From contig JAPHTF010000035.1 in NCBI GenBank assembly GCA_026197095.1, positions 1 through 40,985 of the forward strand: a stretch of 40,985 bases of DNA, read 5' to 3'. Every line of letters starts with the position of its first letter. The stretch's first letter is position 1. The notes under the pieces were generated by a model. It ran no database searches, was not told the origin of the DNA, and saw nothing but the letters and a program-made list of their open reading frames with translations. Below, piece by piece: positions 34,429 to 40,985 of the stretch. The DNA comes from Gammaproteobacteria bacterium (lineage in GTDB: Bacteria > Pseudomonadota > Gammaproteobacteria > UBA6429 > Thiohalophilaceae). A program made the position numbers and the translations under genes.

Positions 34429-37254
34429 ATGAGTAATAATTACCTTATGTCTTTTCTTGTTTTATTTTTACTCATGTTTATCGCATGGCATTATTGGAAC
34501 AATTCACGAAAGAATAAAATTTTACAAGATAAAGAAGCTCATCACAGAGCATTACTTGAATCTACTGCGGCGATACCCTGGGAACTTGATTTATCTACCT
34601 GGCTGTTTACCTATGTCGGGCCACAAATTGAAAAAGTTTCTGGCTATAAACCTGAGGAATGGTATGCCAAAAACTTCTGGGTTGATCATTTATATCCCGC
34701 TGATAAAGATAAATCAGTCTCATTTTGTAGTGAAGCAACCTCCCGACATGAAGACCATGAGTTTGAATACCGTTTTATAAAAAAAGACGGTAGTACTATG
34801 TGGATACGGGATACCGTACAGGTTATTGTCGATGACGGAAAGCCCGTTGCTTTACGTGGATTCATGTTTGATATTAGCAAACAGAAAAATGAACAGGAAC
34901 AGCAAAGAAAAATTGAACTTCATCTTGCCGAAGCACAAAATATTGCTCATGTAGGCTCATGGGAACTTGATATTGTGAGCGGAGAACTGCAGTGGTCAAA
35001 TGAAACATTTCGTATATTTGAAATAGATTCAACCTTACTAAAACCTTCTTATGAAAATTTTTTAAATATTATACACCCTGATGATCGTAACCGTGTTAAC
35101 CAGGCTTATAAAGAATCGCTTGAAAATAAGTCACCTTATTCAATTGAACACCGTTTATTAATGCCGGATGGCCGTATAAAACTGGTAAATGAAAAGTGTG
35201 ATACTGAATATGATAATAACGGTAATCCAGTTCGATCTTTTGGCACAGTACAGGATATTACTGATCGTAAACGAACCGATGATGCCATAAAAACAATTGC
35301 TTCTACTGTAGCAAGTACATCTGGTGATGATTTTTACCAGGAACTGGTTACGAACATGGCCGAGATGTTTGATGCAGATTATGCTTTTATTGGTTTGCTG
35401 GATGAAGTCGATCCCTTGGTAATCAACACGTATGTTGTTTATGGCCAAGGCAAGATTATTCCGAATGTGTCTTATTCATTAATTGGTTCACCTTGTAAGA
35501 ATGTAGTTGGCAAGACCGCTTGTGCCTATCCAAACCACGTCCAGGAATTATTTCCTGAAGATAAGTTTCTTGCTGCTATGAATGTCGTTAGTTATATCGG
35601 TTTGCCATTATATTCAAGTGATGGAACCGCATTAGGAATTGTTGTAATTTTAGACAGTAAACCAATGAAAAATACAACAGAGATGGAAGAGGTCTTAAAA
35701 ATCTTTGTTGCGCGTACAGAAGCTGAGCTTGAAAGAAAAAAATCGAGTGAAATAATTCAAAAGTTATCTTTAGCCGTTGAACAAAGCCCAAACATTATTA
35801 TCATAACAAATGCAAAGGGTCACATTGAGTATGTTAATCCCGCTTTCACTGAATCAACAGGTTACAGTCGTGATGATGTGTTAAATAAAAACCCATCTAT
35901 TATTCAATCTGGTGAAATGAGTGAAGATTTTTATAAACAGTTATGGCAGACCATTCAGTCCGGAAAAACCTGGTCAGGTGAATTTTATAATAAAAGAAGT
36001 AATGGTGAATTGTATTGGGATGAAGCAAAGATTTCGCCTATAAAAAATTCAAGAGGGCAGATTACTCATTATCTTGGTATTCAGTCTGATATAACGGATA
36101 AAAAGCAAATTGAGCAGAAATTACGTCGTAGTCAAAAAATGGATGCACTGGGCAAATTAACAGGCGGTATTGCTCATGATTATAATAATATGCTGAATGT
36201 GATTCTTGGTTATACTGAGCTGCTTAATATGGTTATCGGTACTGATGGCACTAATGATAAAGTGGTTGAATATATACAGGAGATTCAACATGCCACTGAA
36301 AGAGGTTCTGCGTTAACAAAAAAACTTCTGGCTTTTTCACGTCAGGAACCTACCCAGCCAGAAAATGTGAATGTCAATCAACTGTTGCTTGATACTCAAA
36401 ATATGCTGGAGAAAACATTAACCGCGCGTATCAATCTTGACTATCGTCTGGCTGACAATATTTGGTCCATATATATTGATAAAGGTGATTTAGAGGACGC
36501 AGTATTGAATTTATGTATTAATGCTATGCACGCCATGCCAGATGGTGGAGACGTATTGATTACGACATCAAATCAAAAACTGAGTAACCATAAAGCCACT
36601 ATTTTAAACCTGGCTGCAGGTGAATATGTGCAGCTTTCAATATCAGACACCGGTTGTGGCATTCATGAAGATGCTCTTAACCAGGTTTTTGACCCATTCT
36701 TTACAACAAAAGGGACGTCGGGTACAGGACTTGGTCTAACCCAGGTATACGGTGCAGTTAAACGTGCAAAAGGGACAATTACCGTCGATTCAAAATTAAA
36801 TAAGGGGACGAATATTTCAATTTATTTTCCCCATATGCATGATCCGAATGAAGGAAGTTTATCTGTACCAGAAAAGGTTATAAATCAATATGGAACTGAG
36901 TCGATACTCGTTGTTGATGATGAAAGATCAATTTGTGAGCTCTCTAAAAATTTATTGAGCTCGAAAGGCTACCAGGTATTAATTGCTGATAATGGTAAAA
37001 CAGCACTGGAATTACTAGAGAACAATCAAATTGATTTACTCCTGTCCGATGTCATTATGCCAAATATGGATGGCTATAAACTTGCTGATATAGTCCGAAA
37101 TAAATTCCCACATGTCAAAATTCAATTAGTGAGTGGTTTTGATGATGATAAAAAGCGTACTGAAAAAGATAATACTTTATCAAAAAATATTTTGCAGAAA
37201 CCCTATACCGCAAGTCAGTTATTCACAGTTGTACGCAAAGTACTCGATTCATAG
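34429..37254 (+). CDS. membrane PAS/GAF hybrid histidine kinase
   Basis: A 941-residue protein with a transmembrane anchor at ~4-21. PAS 1 ~40-155 (FDISKQK), PAS 2 ~165-285 (VQDITDRK), GAF ~290-440, PAS 3 ~445-570 (GIQSDITDKK). HisKA has His583 in GKLTGGIAHDYNNM. HATPase boxes are NLCINAMHAMPDG, SDTGCGI and GTGLGLTQVYG. The receiver has Asp874 (SDVIMPN) and KPYT. It shares architecture with the kinase at 16215 but adds a GAF and a third PAS. It has no DNA-binding output and no adjacent regulator gene. Confidence 0.92.
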   Translation: MSNNYLMSFLVLFLLMFIAWHYWNNSRKNKILQDKEAHHRALLESTAAIPWELDLSTWLFTYVGPQIEKVSGYKPEEWYAKNFWVDHLYPADKDKSVSFCSEATSRHEDHEFEYRFIKKDGSTMWIRDTVQVIVDDGKPVALRGFMFDISKQKNEQEQQRKIELHLAEAQNIAHVGSWELDIVSGELQWSNETFRIFEIDSTLLKPSYENFLNIIHPDDRNRVNQAYKESLENKSPYSIEHRLLMPDGRIKLVNEKCDTEYDNNGNPVRSFGTVQDITDRKRTDDAIKTIASTVASTSGDDFYQELVTNMAEMFDADYAFIGLLDEVDPLVINTYVVYGQGKIIPNVSYSLIGSPCKNVVGKTACAYPNHVQELFPEDKFLAAMNVVSYIGLPLYSSDGTALGIVVILDSKPMKNTTEMEEVLKIFVARTEAELERKKSSEIIQKLSLAVEQSPNIIIITNAKGHIEYVNPAFTESTGYSRDDVLNKNPSIIQSGEMSEDFYKQLWQTIQSGKTWSGEFYNKRSNGELYWDEAKISPIKNSRGQITHYLGIQSDITDKKQIEQKLRRSQKMDALGKLTGGIAHDYNNMLNVILGYTELLNMVIGTDGTNDKVVEYIQEIQHATERGSALTKKLLAFSRQEPTQPENVNVNQLLLDTQNMLEKTLTARINLDYRLADNIWSIYIDKGDLEDAVLNLCINAMHAMPDGGDVLITTSNQKLSNHKATILNLAAGEYVQLSISDTGCGIHEDALNQVFDPFFTTKGTSGTGLGLTQVYGAVKRAKGTITVDSKLNKGTNISIYFPHMHDPNEGSLSVPEKVINQYGTESILVVDDERSICELSKNLLSSKGYQVLIADNGKTALELLENNQIDLLLSDVIMPNMDGYKLADIVRNKFPHVKIQLVSGFDDDKKRTEKDNTLSKNILQKPYTASQLFTVVRKVLDS

Positions 37255-37291
37255 TTACACGAATAAGCTCATATTACTTTAAAATTCATAT

Positions 37292-37320
37292 TTGACCCCA
37301 TAATCTACAAGCCTCATAAT
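37292..37320 (+). promoter_or_regulatory. candidate sigma-70 promoter of the 4.5S RNA gene
   Basis: TTGACC (37292-37297), 17-base spacer, CATAAT (37315-37320). It is followed by a hairpin CACACC/GGTGTG (37321-37338) at the presumed start site, about 50 bases before the RNA's paired end. Confidence 0.5.
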
Positions 37321-37374
37321 CACACCCGTTTTGGTGTGTTCACCACATATCAATAAACATGTAGTACCTTCAAT

Positions 37375-37489
37375 GGTGGCCTGGATGGGTCCCCTCGCAA
37401 CAATAATCCGTGAACCTGGTCAGGCCTGGAAGGGAGCAGCCACAGCGGTGGACTTGTGTGCCGGGGTGTGGCTTGTCCAGGTCGCCGCC
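37375..37489 (+). ncRNA. ffs: 4.5S signal recognition particle RNA
   Basis: The ends GGTGGC and GCCGCC pair, as do CTGGA and TCCAG. The conserved SRP apical part is present: CAGGCCTGGAAGGGAGCAGC, followed by GTGTGCCGGGGTG. Size (~115 bases) fits the bacterial small SRP RNA that binds Ffh. It lies directly upstream of dnaX, a position also seen in other gammaproteobacteria. Confidence 0.95.
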
Positions 37490-37618
37490 TTACTACTTCC
37501 CCCATTTTCTCAAAATTTAAGACAATTTTTGCTTTTGATGTCTTTCGTAACAGCGATAATGGATATTTTGAGTTACAATACCTGACAGTTTGTTTTACTG
37601 CCAAATTTAGGGAATTAC

Positions 37619-39319
37619 ATGAGTTATCAGGTACTTGCGCGCAAATGGCGTCCACGTGGTTTTGCCGAAATGGTGGGCCAGGAGCATGTTTTGCGGGCTT
37701 TAAGCAATGCACTAGATAGTGGACGTTTGCACCATGCTTTTTTATTCACCGGTACCCGTGGTGTAGGTAAAACAACGATTGCCCGTATACTCGCAAAATC
37801 TCTTAATTGTGAGCAAGGGATTAGTGCCTCTCCTTGTGGCCAATGTGCAACCTGCAAAGAGATTGATGAAGGCCGGTTTGTCGATTTAATTGAAGTTGAT
37901 GCGGCCTCAAGAACGAAGGTAGAAGATACACGGGAATTACTGGATAACGTTCAATATGCTCCAACACGTGGTCGATATAAAGTCTATCTTATCGATGAAG
38001 TTCATATGCTTTCTGGCCACAGTTTTAATGCTTTACTCAAGACATTAGAAGAGCCACCCCCGCATGTTAAGTTTTTATTAGCCACCACAGATCCTCAGAA
38101 ATTACCGGTGACGATTTTATCGCGCTGTTTACAGTTTAATTTAAGACGTCTATCTATCGAACGTATTCAGGCTCATTTACAGTTAATTTTAGAAAAAGAA
38201 GATCTTGGCTTTGAATCTGCAGCATTGTTGCAACTGGCTCGCGCAGCAGATGGCAGTATGCGTGATGCATTAAGTTTACTTGATCAAGCTATTGCCTTTG
38301 GTAATGGCATAGTGAATGAAAGTGATGTGCGTTTAATGCTGGGAAGTATTGAACAACATTATGTCTATGATTTACTCGATGCTTTGGCCTCAGCAGATGG
38401 CAGTATTCTTATTCAGCGTATACAGGAGCTTGCTCAACAAGCACCTGACTTCTCGGCTGTACTGGCTGAAATTATTACCTGCTTACATTATTTAGCCTTA
38501 TTGAAACAGGTGCCCGATGCCTATGATTACAATATGGGCGATAAAGAGCGTTACTCAAAATTATTAGAATCATTAACTGCAGAAGATATTCAATTGTATT
38601 ATCAAATTGCATTACATGGTCGCCGTGACTTGCCTTTAGCACCGGATCAACGTAATGGTCTGGAAATGGTTTTATTACGGATGTTAGCGTTTAGACCAGA
38701 TGATGGCAGTGCTAAAACGATTAGCAAGCCTGTTCAAACTTCAACAGCACCGAATCAAGATCACGCTACTCATGTCACACAACAAAAAACTGTAGCTATT
38801 AGTGAATCAGGAGTGAAAGAGCCGGCTACGAAGTCTCAAGAATACGATAATGATCATCATGACGTATTGACAGCACCAGCTGAAAATAACACCTCAGTTA
38901 AGTTAAACATAACTGAGCTGTCGGCTGTTAACTGGCATGAAGTCGTTTCAGTATTAGGTGCAAAAGGAATATTAAAGCAACTTGTAGAACATAGTGCCTT
39001 TGTAAGTACTGATAACTCGACTCTAAAGCTGGCTGTAGCACCATCTCATGCTGCAATGTTAACTTCAGAACGCGAGCAGCAATTACAAAAAAAACTAACG
39101 AATTATTTTTCTAAGCCAGTTAAATTAATTATTGAGAAAGCTCAAATAGAAACAGAAACACCAGCTGCACGTAACGATCGTGAACAACAAGAACGTCAGG
39201 CTTCGGCAGAGAACTCAATTATCAATGATGATAATGTAAAAAATATAATGGATGCATTTAGCGCTCAAGTTGATATGGAGACGGTGCAACCCATTGATTC
39301 AACTATTAATGAGTCATAA
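37619..39319 (+). CDS. dnaX: DNA polymerase III tau/gamma subunit
   Basis: A 566-residue protein. Walker A GTRGVGKT (45-52), zinc cysteines 64, 73, 76 and 79, DEVHMLS, sensor LATTDPQKLP, and SRCLQFNLRR. The C-terminal tau part follows a variable linker and starts near NWHEVVSVLG. It loads the beta clamp and links polymerase cores. An A8 run near 39087-39094 lies within the tau domain; a -1 slip there would end translation within seven codons. Confidence 0.96.
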   Translation: MSYQVLARKWRPRGFAEMVGQEHVLRALSNALDSGRLHHAFLFTGTRGVGKTTIARILAKSLNCEQGISASPCGQCATCKEIDEGRFVDLIEVDAASRTKVEDTRELLDNVQYAPTRGRYKVYLIDEVHMLSGHSFNALLKTLEEPPPHVKFLLATTDPQKLPVTILSRCLQFNLRRLSIERIQAHLQLILEKEDLGFESAALLQLARAADGSMRDALSLLDQAIAFGNGIVNESDVRLMLGSIEQHYVYDLLDALASADGSILIQRIQELAQQAPDFSAVLAEIITCLHYLALLKQVPDAYDYNMGDKERYSKLLESLTAEDIQLYYQIALHGRRDLPLAPDQRNGLEMVLLRMLAFRPDDGSAKTISKPVQTSTAPNQDHATHVTQQKTVAISESGVKEPATKSQEYDNDHHDVLTAPAENNTSVKLNITELSAVNWHEVVSVLGAKGILKQLVEHSAFVSTDNSTLKLAVAPSHAAMLTSEREQQLQKKLTNYFSKPVKLIIEKAQIETETPAARNDREQQERQASAENSIINDDNVKNIMDAFSAQVDMETVQPIDSTINES

Positions 39320-39373
39320 AAAATATTCTGAACACCACATGAACAACCAATTGAAAATAAATGAGGTAATATT

Positions 39374-39697
39374 ATGAAAGGCGGAATCGGAAACCTGATG
39401 AAGCAGGCGCAAAAAATGCAAGCCGATATGGAAAAAGCGCAAAAAGAAATGGCGAATATTGAGGTAACAGGCCAGTCAGGCGGCGGGATGGTTTCAGTTG
39501 TGATGACATGTCGACATGATGTAAAACGTGTTTCCATTGATGATAGTTTATTGAGTGATGATAAAGATATGTTAGAAGATTTAATTGCTGCGGCAGTTAA
39601 TGATGCTGTACGTCAGGTTGAAAAAACATCTTCTGAGAAAATGGCTGGAATGACGGCAGGGTTAAATTTACCAGGCGGTATGAAACTCCCGTTTTAA
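39374..39697 (+). CDS. ybaB: nucleoid-associated protein YbaB/EbfC
   Basis: A 107-residue protein: [20 protein letters not shown], then [13 protein letters not shown] and [11 protein letters not shown], which are family hallmarks. GAGGTAAT precedes ATG. It lies in the dnaX-ybaB-recR operon. Confidence 0.95.
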   Translation: MKGGIGNLMKQAQKMQADMEKAQKEMANIEVTGQSGGGMVSVVMTCRHDVKRVSIDDSLLSDDKDMLEDLIAAAVNDAVRQVEKTSSEKMAGMTAGLNLPGGMKLPF

Positions 39698-39703
39698 AAT
39701 ACT

Positions 39704-40300
39704 ATGTCAGGCAGTCCTCTTGTAAATCAGTTGATTGAAGCTTTACGCTGCTTACCCGGTGTCGGGCCAAAATCAGCTCAACGTATGGCCTATCATTTAC
39801 TAGAACGTGAACGTGTTGCTGCGGAAAATTTAAGTGCAGTATTAGCAAAAGCGGTTAATGAGGTAGGGCATTGTGAGCTTTGCCGTAGCTTAACCGAACG
39901 CAAAGTTTGTGATATATGTGAAAGCTCAAATCGAGACAGAACACTACTGTGTATTGTTGAATCACCTTCTGACGTGCAAGTGATCGAACAATCAACTGAC
40001 TACAAAGGTTTATTTTTTGTTTTAATGGGACATCTTTCACCGTTAGATGGAATTGGCCCAGAAGACATTGGGCTGGATCTTTTGGCAAGTCGACTTGATC
40101 AGGGTGAAGTTAAAGAAGTTGTACTGGCAACCAACTTCACTATTGAAGGTGAAGCTACAGCTCATTACATAAGTGAAATGGTTAATTCGCGTAACATTAT
40201 TGCAAGTCGCATTGCTCATGGTGTTCCTGTTGGTGGTGAGCTTGAGTATGTTAATAGCACAACACTCTCACGTGCATTTAGTGGGCGTCAAAACTTCTAA
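39704..40300 (+). CDS. recR: recombination mediator RecR
   Basis: A 198-residue protein. HhH motif [17 protein letters not shown], zinc finger Cys57/60/69/72 (CELC, CDIC), Toprim part [10 protein letters not shown], and the C-terminal [10 protein letters not shown]. It acts with RecF/RecO in gap repair. It starts 6 bases after ybaB. Confidence 0.96.
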   Translation: MSGSPLVNQLIEALRCLPGVGPKSAQRMAYHLLERERVAAENLSAVLAKAVNEVGHCELCRSLTERKVCDICESSNRDRTLLCIVESPSDVQVIEQSTDYKGLFFVLMGHLSPLDGIGPEDIGLDLLASRLDQGEVKEVVLATNFTIEGEATAHYISEMVNSRNIIASRIAHGVPVGGELEYVNSTTLSRAFSGRQNF

Positions 40301-40311
40301 TTTAGATAAAA

Positions 40312-40985
40312 TTAATCCGAAATTTGCTCAAAAATCTTCGATGCATGTGTGCATAGTGTTTTGAAGTAGTTGTAACTTCTCTCATCAAGCTGGCAATTCG
40401 ATGTATGTCGATCGGCATAAAAAAGCCCATATGGTTTATTCTTCTTGAAGATAGACATAATAACAAATGTATTGTTATTGATAAGTTTTTGAAATTCGGG
40501 TTGAACTAACTTCCAGTATGTTGCTCTGTTACTATCGTTAATTAAAAGAGCTTGTTGTTTTTTTACCAGGTGAGTAAACAGATTTGCATTATCGACTTTA
40601 ATCTTGAAACGATTAAATACCACATCATTTTCCGTTCCTTTTATTACAAAAGGATTCAACATTTTTTCTTCTTCTCGGTAATGACAAAAAACAACCCGGT
40701 TTAAACCTATACCATCATGCATAGCGTCAACTATAAGGCGAATGATACTTTGCTCAGTTTCTTCAGCAGGTGACAAGGTCGTTAAGTTTTTTATTGCATT
40801 TCGTAAAACGGGTAATTGAGGGATCAAACATATTGTCGAGTGTTCTTCACTTTGTTCTTCTGTTTCTTCATCATATAATTCTTGAAACTCAATTATCAAT
40901 GGTATTGTGCGGGCATAAGCTGGTGTATCGTATTGTGGAATTTCTCTTGCTACCTCTGCTGCAATAATATGAGTGCGCGTAATAA
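40312..40985 (-). CDS. HDOD-type signalling protein, C-terminal part (partial)
   Basis: On the minus strand, the open frame continues past the right edge, so the start is missing. The visible ~223 residues begin ITRTHIIAAEVAREIPQYD, then an acidic linker, then a GAF-like domain with AMHDGIGLNRVVFCHY, NRATYWKLV, FVIMSIFKKNKPYGLFYADR and LDERSYNYFKTLC. This C-terminal module is typical of gammaproteobacterial HDOD proteins. It is convergent with recR, separated by 11 bases. Confidence 0.8.
   Translation of the reverse strand, partial: ITRTHIIAAEVAREIPQYDTPAYARTIPLIIEFQELYDEETEEQSEEHSTICLIPQLPVLRNAIKNLTTLSPAEETEQSIIRLIVDAMHDGIGLNRVVFCHYREEEKMLNPFVIKGTENDVVFNRFKIKVDNANLFTHLVKKQQALLINDSNRATYWKLVQPEFQKLINNNTFVIMSIFKKNKPYGLFYADRHTSNCQLDERSYNYFKTLCTHASKIFEQISD

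Noticed and set aside
37331-37585. ORFs across the 4.5S RNA gene on both strands
   Set aside because: The region is clearly the SRP RNA; the ORFs arise from its GC-rich stem.

Overview
The window looks like chromosome from a low-GC gammaproteobacterium. It carries a dapE, tsaB, yoaA, mrcB and dnaX-ybaB-recR gene set, a 4.5S RNA gene directly upstream of dnaX, RND/TolC efflux genes, Sec signal peptides, lipoproteins and outer-membrane barrels. I cannot name the genus. No CRISPR array, replication origin, complete integrase, phage structural gene, VgrG or PAAR gene is visible.

Layout. (1) 1-428: tRNA-Ala(GGC), a small membrane-protein gene, and tRNA-Glu(TTC). (2) 429-14744: an accessory island. 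A 17-bp copy of the tRNA-Glu 3' end recurs at 14728-14744, so the island sits between attL- and attR-like repeats, with a tRNA-operon-type terminator just outside attR. The island holds one polymorphic-toxin locus on the + strand. Four small secreted proteins (1237-3211) all stop at a shared C-terminal signature that continues, in the following full-length Rhs protein, into its core. The Rhs protein (3223-8289) has a signal peptide, YD repeats, golvesin-like beta-domain repeats and an Rhs core. Its presumed immunity gene follows. Then come displaced toxin-tip/immunity cassettes (tips 2, 3, 4, 5 and a decayed 6). Four are introduced by a direct repeat made of a rho-independent terminator, a ~65-bp conserved spacer and the 3' end of the Rhs core (copies A-D). 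A decaying RAYT-type (Y1, HUH) transposon with 15-bp terminal inverted repeats has damaged the cassette 4/5 junction. (3) 14745-18188: a divergent CsrA-family regulator coupled to a DUF481 outer-membrane protein, then a PAS hybrid histidine kinase. (4) 18256-23509: a tetR-tolC-RND efflux operon with ATGA overlaps and no periplasmic adaptor gene. (5) 23534-34091: mostly housekeeping (NlpC/P60 lipoprotein, PBP1b, TPR lipoprotein, YoaA helicase, FHA-like protein, TsaB, DUF302 protein, DapE, LMW phosphatase). (6) 34295-40985: a second PAS/GAF hybrid kinase, 4.5S RNA, dnaX-ybaB-recR, and the C-terminal part of an HDOD-type protein running off the right edge.

How the genes work together. The island reads as a contact-dependent or surface-displayed antagonism locus. 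The one expressed Rhs protein appears to be surrounded by spare parts on both sides: spare signal-peptide-bearing heads upstream and spare tips with immunity genes downstream. Orphan tips are known for Rhs and CdiA loci. The tandem array of head proteins ending at one common breakpoint is the part that seems new. The rest of the window is ordinary chromosome.
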